A DNA stretch of 64,000 nt. Source: Minicystis rosea (GTDB lineage Bacteria > Myxococcota_A > Polyangia > Polyangiales > Polyangiaceae). A program made the translations under genes and the position numbers. Below the pieces are notes generated by a model. That model saw only the letters and a list, made by a program, of their open reading frames with translations. It was not told the origin of the DNA and ran no database searches. Below are positions 27,089 to 36,964 of the stretch, piece by piece. The stretch is from the NCBI GenBank assembly GCA_001931535.1, contig CP016211.1, positions 9,904,377 through 9,968,376 of the forward strand, in the 5' to 3' direction. Every line of letters begins with the position of its first letter. The first letter of the stretch is position 1.

Positions 27089-28750
27089 GTGTACAAGGAC
27101 GCTCCGATCTTCGGCTTCAACGACGCCCGCGCCGACATCGTTCGGACGGTGATCGACCGCGTCGTCTCGGGCACCAAGGACCCGCTCCTCGCCCTCAACG
27201 ACGCCGCGTACCACGAGACCAAGCGCCTCGAAGGCTCGCGCCGCCCCGACGATCAGCGCGAGCTCGCCGAGTGGCAGAAGCTCGCCCGCACGCTCTCGCG
27301 CACGAGCGACGCCGATCGCAAGAAGCGCCTCCGCGATCTCTGCGAGCGCTACGGCTGGGACGTGGCCGGCAACTTCAACCCCCGCGTCTTCAAGGTCTCG
27401 ACGCGCCTCCTGCCGCCGGTCGTCACCGCGCTCCTCGCCCCGTCGAACTTCGCCAGCTTGGCGCGGACGCCGACCAAGATCGTCAGCCTCGACGCGCTCG
27501 CGGACAAGGTGATCGTCGAGGGCCCGCTGGAGAAGCTCCAGCGCCTCGCGGCCATGGGCACCTGCGTCTACGTGCCCACGCACCTCTCCAACATGGACTC
27601 GATCGTCTTCGGCTACGCGCTGGAGCGCGCCGGCCTCCCGCCCGCCACCTACGGCGCGGGGAAGAACCTCTTCACGAACCCGCTGCTCTCGTACTTCATG
27701 CACAACCTCGGCGCATACCGCGTCGACCGGCGCATCCGGCACAACCTCTACAAGGACGTCTTGAAGACGTACTCGTGCGTGCTCCTCGAGCGCGGGTACC
27801 ACTCGCTCTTCTTCCCGGGCGGCACGCGCTCGCGCTCGGGCGGCGTGGAGCGCCGGCTCAAGCTCGGCCTCGTGGGCAGCGCCATGGAGGCCTACGCGCG
27901 CACCCTCATGACCGGGCACGAGCGGCGCATCTTCTTCGTCCCCGCGACCATCAACTACCTCATCACGCTCGAGGCGGAGACGCTCATCGCCGACTTCCTC
28001 TCCGAGGCCGGCAAGGGTCGCTTCATCATCGAGGACGACGAGTCCACCCGTCTCGCGCGCGTCGGCTCCTTCGCCAAGAAGCTCCTCGGGATGCAGGGCT
28101 CGGTGGTGATCCGCTTCGGCGATCCCATCGACCCCTTCGGCAACGCCGTCGACGAGGACGGCACCTCCCACGACCGGCGCGGCCGCGTCGTCGACCCGAA
28201 GAGCTACGTCACGAGCGCCCGCGGCGAGGTGAGCATCGATCACGCCCGCGACGCGCAGTACACGCGCGAGCTGGGCGAGGAGATCTGCAAGGCGTACACG
28301 AAGGACACGGTGATCATGTCCACGCACCTCGTCGCCTCCGCGTGCTTCGCGCGGCTCCGCTCGGCCTCGCCGGCCGGCGATCTCTTCACGGTGCTGCGCC
28401 AGCGCGACGCGGTCGTCATCCCCCGCGACGATCTCAGCCGCGACGTGGTGCGCCTCCGCGACGAGCTGCTCGCGCTGGAGAGCGAAGGCTATGTGCGCGT
28501 CTCGGACGTGGTCCGCCGCGCCTCCGGCGGCGACATCGTCGAGGGCGCGCTGCGCGCGTTCGCCGGCTACCACACGTCGCCGGTGCTGCGCTCGACGCCC
28601 GAGGGCGTCGCCCTCTGCGACACCAACCTGCTCTTCTATTACCAGAACCGCCTCGCCGCCCACGGCCTCGCTTGGGACGTGATCGCGCCGCCGGGCATGC
28701 AACCCGCACGGCCACCTTCGGTCGCGCGCACCGCAGGAGGTGCCGCGTGA
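27089..28750 (+). CDS. Glycerol-3-phosphate acyltransferase (PlsB-like)
   Basis: 553 aa from a GTG at 27089. Acyltransferase blocks: PTHLSNMDSI with H165xxxxD170, YGAGKNLF (189-195), then FFPGGTRSRSG (241-251) and the block IV region FVPATINYL. This order fits the PlsB/GPAT class (family E. coli length ~800; this is shorter). Expected reaction: acylation of glycerol-3-phosphate (or lyso-PA) in phospholipid synthesis at the inner membrane; the acyl acceptor is inferred. The stop overlaps the start of the GpsA-like gene (GTGA), so the two are translationally coupled. Confidence 0.82.
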   Translation: MYKDAPIFGFNDARADIVRTVIDRVVSGTKDPLLALNDAAYHETKRLEGSRRPDDQRELAEWQKLARTLSRTSDADRKKRLRDLCERYGWDVAGNFNPRVFKVSTRLLPPVVTALLAPSNFASLARTPTKIVSLDALADKVIVEGPLEKLQRLAAMGTCVYVPTHLSNMDSIVFGYALERAGLPPATYGAGKNLFTNPLLSYFMHNLGAYRVDRRIRHNLYKDVLKTYSCVLLERGYHSLFFPGGTRSRSGGVERRLKLGLVGSAMEAYARTLMTGHERRIFFVPATINYLITLEAETLIADFLSEAGKGRFIIEDDESTRLARVGSFAKKLLGMQGSVVIRFGDPIDPFGNAVDEDGTSHDRRGRVVDPKSYVTSARGEVSIDHARDAQYTRELGEEICKAYTKDTVIMSTHLVASACFARLRSASPAGDLFTVLRQRDAVVIPRDDLSRDVVRLRDELLALESEGYVRVSDVVRRASGGDIVEGALRAFAGYHTSPVLRSTPEGVALCDTNLLFYYQNRLAAHGLAWDVIAPPGMQPARPPSVARTAGGAA

Positions 28751-29691
28751 GCGCGCTCAACGGCACGAGCAACAAGCAGAACGCCGTCGGCGTCGTGGGC
28801 GGTGGCCCGTGGGGTGTCGCGCTCGCGGTCGCCGCCGCGCGCGCCGACGCCGACGTCACGCTCTACACGCGCCGCGAGACGCACGCGGGCGCGGGCGTGC
28901 GCATCACCACGGACTACGCCGAGGTCGCGCGCCCGCGCCTCGTCATCATCGCCGTCCCCTCCACCGTCGTGCGCGAGGTGCTGCGCGCGCTCGGCGATCA
29001 CCTCGACGGCTCGCACCTCCTCGTGCACGGCATCCGCGGCCTCGGCGCGCGCCACCTCGAGACGGTCTCCGACATCGCCCGCGAGGAGACGCCGGCGCGC
29101 CGCCTCGGCGCGCTGGGCGGCCCGGTGCAAGCCAACGAGCTCATCGAGGGCCGCCCCTCGGCCATGGTGTGCGGCTCGCACTATCCCGAGGTGCTCGCCG
29201 CGGTGACCGCGGCCTTCCACCACAAGGCGCTGCGCGTTTACGGCACGCCCGATCTGCGCGGCCTCGAGTGGGCCTCGGCCATGGTCGGGTGCCTCTCGAT
29301 CGGCGTCGGCTTCGCGGAGCAGGCGGGCGCGGGCCCGGGGCTCTTGGCGGCGCTGATCTCGCGCAGCGTCGACGAAGCCGCGCGCATCGCGGCCGCCTCC
29401 GGCGCCGACGAGCGCACCATGCTCGGGCTGGGCGGCTACGGCGATCTGCTCGCCTCCATCGCGCTCGACGATCGCCCCGAGGTCGTGCTCGGCAAAGCCC
29501 TGGCGCGCGGCCGCACCCTCGACGAAGCGGTGGCGGAGGCGAAGCTCCGCGTCGAGGCCATCACGCTCATCCCGCGCATCGTGCGCTTCGCCCGCGAGGC
29601 CCGCGTGCCCGCAGGCGGCTTCGACGCGCTGGAAGAGATTCTGAAGGGCACCCACGCAAATGCCATCATCGAAAGGATGTTCGCGGGCTGA
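28747..29691 (+). CDS. GpsA-like protein lacking the catalytic lysine
   Basis: 314 aa from a GTG at 28747 that overlaps the upstream stop by 4 nt. The Rossmann domain is intact (GVVGGGPWGVALA, 15-26), as is the substrate-loop equivalent GGPVQANELIEGRPSAMV. By alignment in my head with GpsA/GPD1, the catalytic Lys-Asn (LKN) aligns with Val180-Gly181, the N-terminal KG with Arg-Gly (97-98), while the conserved Asp is kept (Asp233). An ordinary NAD(P)H-dependent DHAP reductase would not tolerate loss of that Lys. May have a regulatory or binding role for the acyltransferase next door; a changed reaction is also possible. Confidence 0.75.
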   Translation: MSALNGTSNKQNAVGVVGGGPWGVALAVAAARADADVTLYTRRETHAGAGVRITTDYAEVARPRLVIIAVPSTVVREVLRALGDHLDGSHLLVHGIRGLGARHLETVSDIAREETPARRLGALGGPVQANELIEGRPSAMVCGSHYPEVLAAVTAAFHHKALRVYGTPDLRGLEWASAMVGCLSIGVGFAEQAGAGPGLLAALISRSVDEAARIAAASGADERTMLGLGGYGDLLASIALDDRPEVVLGKALARGRTLDEAVAEAKLRVEAITLIPRIVRFAREARVPAGGFDALEEILKGTHANAIIERMFAG

Positions 29692-29699
29692 CGGCCACC

Positions 29700-29716
29700 G
29701 TGCCTGGTAAAGGCAC
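29700..29716 (+). terminator. Small hairpin after the acyltransferase/gpsA-like pair
   Basis: GTGCCT-GGTAA-AGGCAC, 6-bp stem, 9 nt after the stop. No T-run; weak candidate. The rest of the 330-nt gap to 30021 shows nothing I can name. Confidence 0.35.
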
Positions 29717-30021
29717 TTGCCAGATAACGAATCTCCCACGAGCGCTGGTGTGCCCCACCCAAGTACGGAATCGCCCCGTCACTGACAAGTGTCGTGTGGC
29801 GAGGTGGCTCGGACGACGGCCGGCGCCGGGGACGTGCGCCGCATTCGTCGGCCAAACCGCCCTGAACAGCGATTGTCTGCGCGCGCCCCAACTCGGATGC
29901 TAGTGTCCCGGCGCCCGCCCCGCTCGGCGCGTCGGTTTCGTGCCGAGCGCGGTAATCTCGGCGCGGGCGCGGTACCTTCATTTCTCACGGGCGCTGTCCT
30001 CAGCCCCCAAAGGAGCCTTCT

Positions 30022-30369
30022 GTGAAGAGCATCATGCTTTGGACTGGCCTCGTCGCCATGCTTGCTTGTTTCGGCTGCTCGGTCGAGGCCGGGGTGGATG
30101 TCGGCGTCGGCGGCAACGGCGGCAGCATCGGCTGCGAGCCACTGAGCTGCGGTGACGCCCTCGCGAGCGGCCTGAACACCGAAGGCGCCGCCCTCTGCGA
30201 TGGGCCCTCGGACAGCGCCTATGCGGACCTCTACAGCTGCGCCTGCAACGGCGCCTGCGCGGACGTCTGCAGCGACAACCTCTGCCAGGACCTCGGCGAG
30301 ACCGGCGACTGCGGCGACTGCCTCAACGACGTCTGCGGCCCCGAACACGACGTCTGCGCCAACAACTGA
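30022..30369 (+). CDS. Small Cys-rich lipoprotein
   Basis: 115 aa from a GTG at 30022, supported by AAAGGAG 9-15 nt upstream. Signal peptide with lipobox (CFGC, Cys19; Cys16 is also possible). A short Gly-rich linker (GGNGGS) is followed by a compact Cys-rich domain of 12 Cys (CACNGACADVCSDNLC; CGDCLNDVC) likely forming disulfides. Function unknown; exported. Hairpin array A3 begins 9 nt after its stop. Confidence 0.75.
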   Translation: MKSIMLWTGLVAMLACFGCSVEAGVDVGVGGNGGSIGCEPLSCGDALASGLNTEGAALCDGPSDSAYADLYSCACNGACADVCSDNLCQDLGETGDCGDCLNDVCGPEHDVCANN

Positions 30370-30378
30370 TGTCTCGAT

Positions 30379-30590
30379 GGGGCCGCAAGCGGCCGTCGTC
30401 GCGATGGGGCCGCAAGCGGCCCCAAACCCCGGGCCGGGCAAGCCGGCCTGGTCCATGATGGGGCCAAGCGGCCCCAAGCCCTGATTGCGATGGGGCCGCA
30501 ACGGTCCCCAAACCCCTGATCACGATGGGGCTGCAAACCCTGGTCTCGATGGGGCTGATCGGCCCCAAACCCTGATCAAGCCCATGCGCG
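30379..30590 (+). repeat. Hairpin array A3 (GGGGCCGC-AA-GCGGCCCC family)
   Basis: On the plus strand, i.e. in the sense of the upstream lipoprotein gene: hairpins at 30379-30394 and 30406-30423 (perfect core), then CCAAACCCCGGGCCGGGCAAG with the small second hairpin, then shortened copies (GGGGCCAAGCGGCCCC; GGGGCCGCAACGGTCCCC; GGGGCTGATCGGCCCC). Same unit order and same orientation relative to the upstream stop codon as arrays A1 and A2, 28 kb away. Together with this array, the 30370-30696 gap holds no gene. Confidence 0.85.
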
Positions 30591-30696
30591 GCGGGCCGCG
30601 GCGATCGCTTCGCCGTGGCTCGCGGCTGCGCGAAGCGCTCGTGCCGTCACGCTTCGACCTCGCGGGCGTCTCGCATGAATCTCGGCCCGTCGGGGC

Positions 30697-32144
<1,448 letters not shown>

Positions 32145-32148
<4 letters not shown>

Positions 32149-33662
32149 GAACGATTCTCGATCGGACGCGGCCCGGCCGCTGGGCTCATTGTTGCCAAAT
32201 CGGGGATCGCGTCGAGGGGGAGTCGAATCGCGAACGTGGCGCCGGCCCGCGCTTCGTCAAGGAGGACGACCTGGCCCCCGTGCGCCCGGATCATCTCGCG
32301 GGCGATGGAGAGCCCGAGGCCGATGCCGCCGCGCCCGCCGAACGACCCGACCGTCGCCGACACGAACGGCTCGAAGATGCGCCCGCGCAGCTCGGGCGAG
32401 ACGCCGGGCCCGTCGTCGGCGATGACGATCTCCACCCAGCGCCCGGGCGCCCCGGGATCTTCCTCCATCGATCGCCGCGCGATGCGCACGCTCCCGCCGC
32501 GCGGGCTCACGGAGATGGCGTTGCTCAAGATGTTGACGATGGCCCGCTCCACGAGCGGCCCATCGAGGCTGCCGGGCGCGAGCTCGTCGGCCGCCGCGAC
32601 GTCGACGCGCACGCCCGCGTCGGTCGCCTCGGCCGCCACGTCGTCGATGGCGGAGGCGATCACCCGATCGACGGAGACCCCGGCCTCGCGCTTGATCGGC
32701 CGGCCGGCGCGGACGCGCGAGAGATCGAGGAGCGCCGAGACGAGCCGGATTTCCCGCTCGCAGGCCGCGCGCGCCAAGGCCACGACGCGCGCCTGCCGCT
32801 CGTTGAGCGGCCCCGTGGTCCCGTCCGCCAAGAGCCCGAGCGCCTCGCGCAGGCGCCCGAGCGGCGACCTCAGATCGTGCGACACCGAGGCGACGAAGGA
32901 CTGCTTGAGCTGATCGAGCTCCGCGAGGCGCGAGCGCATGCGATCGAGCTCGAGCGAGAGCGCGCGGATCTCGGGCGCGCCGTCGAGCGGCGGCAGCGGC
33001 GAGAAATCCCCCTCGCCCACGCGGCGCGCGTGGCGCGCGAGGTCCGAGAGCGCGAGCGTGATCCCGCGCCCGAAGCGCCGCGCCACGACCGCGGCCGAGA
33101 TGCACGTGAGCGCGGCGACGAGCACGCCGCCGACGATGGCCCGCACGCCGATGCGCCGCGCTTCTCCCTCTTTCACGTCGAGGGCCACGCGCACCACGTT
33201 CATCCGGGCGATCCAGGCGTTGGTCAGCTCTTCGTCGAGCTCGAGCCGATCGCTCCGCGACGAGGCCTCGAGGAGCCCCACGCAGGCGTCGCCCGCGAGC
33301 ATGCGATCGGCGAACGCGAGGTACGCCTTGGCCCCGCGGCGCACGTCGTCGCTCGCGTCCGGCGCGTGCGCCTCCAGCGCGGCCACGAGCCCGCTGCGGG
33401 CCTTGCGCATCGACGCGGCCACGCTGGGCTCGTCCGCCCGATCGCGCGCGCACGACATGATCCCGCGGCGCGCGGCCACCTCGATCTCCCACGCGGCCCG
33501 GTGGAGCCGCTCCTCCTGCTCCAGATCGCCGACGCTCTGCTCTTGGATGTCGCTCACCAGCGCGGTGATGCGGATCAGCGAGACGAGCGTGAACGCGATC
33601 GCCACCGTGAGGATGGTCGCGAGGAGGACGTGCGAGAGGACGAGCCGAGTGACGAGCCGCAT
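32145..33662 (-). CDS. Sensor histidine kinase, partner of the NtrC-type regulator
   Basis: 505 aa from the ATG at 33662. Two membrane segments (~10-32 and ~190-212) enclose a helical periplasmic sensor region. Then a HAMP-like linker, the dimerisation/phosphoacceptor helix with SVSHDLRSPLGRLREAL (His box) and the ATPase domain with N box NILSNAISVSP, G1 DDGPGV, and GIGLGLSIAREMI. Senses an envelope signal that cannot be predicted. Divergent from the SulP gene; regulation of the transporter by this pair is a reasonable guess only. Confidence 0.93.
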
Positions 33663-33875
33663 GGTCTCCGTGCGCCGCCGGCGGCCCGTGAGGCAGCGAC
33701 GGATCGCCGCATGGCATAGCGCGCATCTTCGTAATCGCCATCGCCGTTCGCGTTGTCGGGCTGAGCCGACAGCGCGCGCCCCGAGGTGTTGGATCAGACC
33801 GACAGCCACCTCGCGATTTCCCCGGAGTTCAGCAGCGCGGTTCGCCGGCACGCTCATTGAAGTCCCGTCCCGGCG

Positions 33876-35582
33876 ATGACGACCCAGACACTCGGCAACT
33901 TCTCTCACTGGAAGATGCGCGGCGCCGACACCGTCTCGTCGTGGCGGCAGATGTTCTCGGCGGACACGCTGGGCCGTGACCTCTCCGCGGGCCTCACCGT
34001 CGTCTGCGTCGCGCTGCCGCTGAACCTCGCGCTCGCGATCGCTTCGGGCCTGCCCGCGGGCGTCGGCCTCGTCACCGCCGTCGTGGCCGGTTTGACCGCC
34101 GGCTTGCTCGGCGGCGCGCGTCTCCAGTTCACGGGGCCGGAGGCGGCGCTGGTGCCGGTGACCGCGGAGATCGTGAGGGCCCACGGGCTCGCGGGCCTCG
34201 CCGTCGCGGTGCTCCTCGCCGGCTTCGCGCAGATGGCGCTCGGCTTTCTCCGCGTGGGCCGCATCGCCAAGCGGGTCCCGAGCCCCGTGATGCACGGCTT
34301 CACCGCCGGCATCGGCCTTCTCATCTTGGCCCGTCAAATCCCGCGTTTCCTCGGTCTCCCGCATGGGGTCGGATCGATCGCGGACATCATCCTGCTGGAG
34401 CACCTCGCCATCGTGGGTTGGGTCGGCGTCGCCGTGGGCGCGGTGCTGATCGCGACGATGGTGTTCCTGCCGCGCGTGCAGAAGAAGGTGCCCGCGGTGA
34501 TCGTCGGGCTCGTCGTGGTCACGGCGGGCACGTGGCTCCTGAAGCTCGACGTCACCCGCGTGGGCGCGCTGCCGTCGCACCTGCCCACGCCCGCGTGGCC
34601 GGCGTTCGCGGGCGTCGATCTGGTGGCCCTCGCGCCCTCCATCGTCACGCTGGTGGTGCTCGCCTCGCTCGGCTCGCTCCTCTCGGCGCTGTCGATCGAC
34701 AACATCACCAAGGCCACCGACAAGGACGCGGCCGATCTCGACCAAGAGCTCGTCGCGCAGGGCTTCGCCAACGTCGTGTCCGCGCTCTTCGGCGGCCTGC
34801 CGGTGATGGGCGCCGTCATCCGCGCCACCGTGGCCGTCGACGCCGGCGCGCGCACCCGCGCGGCCCCGCTCGCGCAGGCGGGCCTGCTCCTGTTGGCGAT
34901 GCTCTTCGCCGGGCCGGTGCTCGCGATCGTCCCCATCCCGGCGCTCGCGGCCATCCTGCTCGTCGTCGGCGTCCGCCTCCTCGACATCAAGAAGATCCGC
35001 GCCATGTGGGCGAACGCGCGCATGAACGCGTGCATCGTCGTGGTGACGGCGGTCGCCATCGTGGCCACGAGCTTCCTCGCCGGCGTGGGCCTCGGCCTGC
35101 TCCTCGTGCTCGCGGTGAAGCTCTCCGAGGCGTGCCGCGTGCAGCTCTCGACGCGCGAGGTGAGCCTCGACGCGCGCGCCTCGGCGGCGCCGCTCGATCA
35201 CAACCTCGACGGCCGCCCCGACGTGCTCGTCGCGCACGTGCAAGGCTCGCTCACCTTCCTCGCGCAGGGTCGCCTCCGCGCGCTGCTCGAGACGCCGTGG
35301 CCGCGCTACGTGGTCCTCGATCTCTCGGCGGTCCCCTTCGCCGACGGCGACGGCCTCGCGGAGCTCCAGTACGTCGCCGAGTTCCTCGCCATCCGCGGCA
35401 CCAAGGTGGCGATCTCCGGCGTCCCCGAGCGCATCGAGGAGAGCCTCGCGAGCGCGGGGATGCTGCGTCACTTCCTCGCTGCGCGGACGTTCGCGAACGT
35501 CGACGACGCCACCGAGATCATCCGCGCCCTGGAGGCGCCCGAGGCCCCGAGATCGCATCGCGTCATCGCGGCCATGAACTGA
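33876..35582 (+). CDS. SulP family anion transporter with STAS domain
   Basis: 568 aa. About ten to twelve hydrophobic segments between ~35 and 420, including GLTVVCVALPLNLALAIASGLPAG, the SulP motif region FTGPEAALVPVTAEIV, and VARKVPSPVMHGFTAGIG-like helix (RVPSPVMHGFTAGIGLLI). C-terminal STAS domain (~450-565: RYVVLDLSAVPFADGDGLAELQ). Transports an inorganic anion such as sulfate or bicarbonate; substrate undetermined. Divergent from the two-component pair; followed 63 nt later by a small membrane protein. Confidence 0.92.
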   Translation: MTTQTLGNFSHWKMRGADTVSSWRQMFSADTLGRDLSAGLTVVCVALPLNLALAIASGLPAGVGLVTAVVAGLTAGLLGGARLQFTGPEAALVPVTAEIVRAHGLAGLAVAVLLAGFAQMALGFLRVGRIAKRVPSPVMHGFTAGIGLLILARQIPRFLGLPHGVGSIADIILLEHLAIVGWVGVAVGAVLIATMVFLPRVQKKVPAVIVGLVVVTAGTWLLKLDVTRVGALPSHLPTPAWPAFAGVDLVALAPSIVTLVVLASLGSLLSALSIDNITKATDKDAADLDQELVAQGFANVVSALFGGLPVMGAVIRATVAVDAGARTRAAPLAQAGLLLLAMLFAGPVLAIVPIPALAAILLVVGVRLLDIKKIRAMWANARMNACIVVVTAVAIVATSFLAGVGLGLLLVLAVKLSEACRVQLSTREVSLDARASAAPLDHNLDGRPDVLVAHVQGSLTFLAQGRLRALLETPWPRYVVLDLSAVPFADGDGLAELQYVAEFLAIRGTKVAISGVPERIEESLASAGMLRHFLAARTFANVDDATEIIRALEAPEAPRSHRVIAAMN

Positions 35583-35645
35583 ACGAAGCCCGGCACGAAG
35601 CGGGCAATCCCATCGAACGAACCCACAGAAGCATTGGAGGATCGG

Positions 35646-36020
35646 ATGTTGAGCAGGTTGGATGGCGGAACGCCGAGCGCGCTCGAGATCGATCGCCTGA
35701 TCCGCGACGCGCACGACACGCACGGCGAGGTCCCGGTCACCGAGGCCGATCTGACCGAGGCCAAGCAGACGTTCACCACGTGGATGACGTTCGCGGTCGC
35801 GCTCGCGGTCGCCGGCGGCGCAGCCCTCGCGAGCTCCGATGGAACGCCTTCGCTGTCCGTCGTCTTCGCGCTGGTGTGCCTCGCCGGCTGGGCCGCCGTG
35901 CAATACACCGCGCAGCGCCGCCTGCGCTCGATCCTCACCCGCAAGAAGGTGAGCGAAGGCCTCTCGCCCGCCGTCGCCAAGCGGCAGGCCGAAGCCGATC
36001 TCGATCGCCTCCACGCCTGA
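35646..36020 (+). CDS. Small two-helix membrane protein
   Basis: 124 aa from the ATG at 35646, which has GGAGG 5-9 nt upstream (35636-35640). N-terminal soluble part (LEIDRLIRDAHDTHGEVPVTEADLTEAKQ), two hydrophobic segments (~46-66 and 72-92) and a charged C-terminal helix (LRSILTRKKVSEGL). No family recognised. Probably co-transcribed with the SulP gene. Confidence 0.6.
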   Translation: MLSRLDGGTPSALEIDRLIRDAHDTHGEVPVTEADLTEAKQTFTTWMTFAVALAVAGGAALASSDGTPSLSVVFALVCLAGWAAVQYTAQRRLRSILTRKKVSEGLSPAVAKRQAEADLDRLHA

Positions 36021-36176
36021 CCGCAAACCACCGTGCCGCACGCTCGGAGCGGACCATCATCTTCGGTCCGCATCCGTGCGTGCTTGCCGTTGTCCTGCTC
36101 CTCGCCGCGCGGTAAGGCGCGCGGGCCGGGCCATCGATCGCCGTTGCGATCTCACGCCCGCCACGGAGCCTTCGCC

Positions 36177-36455
36177 ATGCCTACGACGCTCGTTCGAGCC
36201 GCCCTCGTCTGTCTCGGCGCCGTCGTCATCCCGGGGTGCTTCGCCACCGACAACCAGCTCTTGAAGCGCGCCTCCTTCGACCTGAATTGCCCCGAGGATC
36301 AGCTCCGCCTCGTGGGCATCGATCGCGAGACGACGGGCGTCACCGGCTGCGGCAAGCGCGCGGCCTACATCGAAGTCTGCAAGGCCCCGCAGGACCCGTA
36401 CAACAAGCAGTGCACGTGGACGAAGAACTCGGAGACGAAGACGGACGGCAAGTGA
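36177..36455 (+). CDS. Small lipoprotein
   Basis: 92 aa from the ATG at 36177 (GGAG 8 nt upstream). Lipobox VIPGC (Cys21). The mature part LNCPEDQLRLVGIDRETTGVTGCGKRAAYIEVC resembles the short C-x-E(D/E) repeats of small myxobacterial lipoproteins that begin 'A..FxCP...'. Three further Cys. Function unknown. Confidence 0.7.
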   Translation: MPTTLVRAALVCLGAVVIPGCFATDNQLLKRASFDLNCPEDQLRLVGIDRETTGVTGCGKRAAYIEVCKAPQDPYNKQCTWTKNSETKTDGK

Positions 36456-36531
36456 TCGCCGCGCTTCGCTGATGGCAGAGCGCCCTCGCGCTCCGCGATG
36501 GCCGCGAGCCAAGTCGGATTCAACGCAAAGA

Positions 36532-36590
36532 CGCAAAAAACAAAAAGGCTCATTCTCCCCCGCCTTTTTGCGCCTTTGCGCCTTTGCGTT
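36532..36590. repeat. Imperfect inverted repeat AACGCAAAG...CTTTGCGTT
   Basis: Left arm AACGCAAAGACGCAAAAAAC then AAAAAGGC; right arm reads back GCCTTTTTGCGCC then TTTGCGCCTTTGCGTT; 12-nt loop. The AT-rich arms stand out strongly from the surrounding GC-rich DNA. A single related half-copy (GACGCAAAAGGC) is present at ~60180. Such ACGCAAAG-type dispersed repeats are, to my recollection, common in several phyla; I cannot check that here. Confidence 0.7.
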
Positions 36591-36756
36591 CCTTCTCTCT
36601 TCCGTGATCGAGCCCCAAGGGCTCCACGCCGGCCCTTTGGGCTCCACGCTGGCCCTTCCCCGCTCGACGCCGGCCCCAAAGGCCGCATCGGTGCCCTTCG
36701 GGGCCGGAATCCAGCCACAAAGGGCCTCATTGGTGCCCCGAAGGGCTCCAAGTCTC

Positions 36757-36840
36757 GCCCTTTGGGGCGGGACGCGTGCCCTTTGGGGCGGGATTCATGC
36801 CCTTTGGGGCGGGATTCATGCCCTTTGGGGCGAGCGTCCG
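36757..36840. repeat. 21-bp tandem repeat (GCCCTTTGGGGC hairpin)
   Basis: Four units with exact period 21 bp starting at 36757, 36778, 36799 and 36820; the middle two are identical. Each holds GCCCTTTGGGGC plus a GGGATTCAT-type spacer. Diverged relatives of the same hairpin (e.g. GCCCTTCGGGGC, GGCCCCAAAGGCC) continue on the left from ~36610 and on the right to ~36895. The whole 36456-36964 gap holds repeats only, between the small lipoprotein (plus) and the Ser-linker lipoprotein (minus). Because 21 is divisible by 3 a heptapeptide repeat reads through, but no start/SD or coding bias supports a gene. Confidence 0.8.
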
Positions 36841-36964
36841 GCGTTCAGCCCCCCAATGTGGCCTTCGACCCTCCAGATCCAGCCCTTCGGGGCGCGATGA
36901 GCATGCTTGGGGAGCACGCTCATCACGCGGGCTGCGGCGCGTTTGGAAACGCTCGCGGTGCGAG

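Noticed and set aside
29700..30021. tRNA or small RNA gene in the 330-nt gap
   Set aside because: No cloverleaf or TTCGANNC loop with matching arms could be found; only a weak hairpin.
33846..33860. CGGCAC-N5-TTGA sequence resembling a sigma-54 promoter ahead of the SulP gene
   Set aside because: The -12 element is GA instead of GC, and the predicted start would fall almost on the ATG; not convincing even though a sigma-54 regulator gene is next to it.
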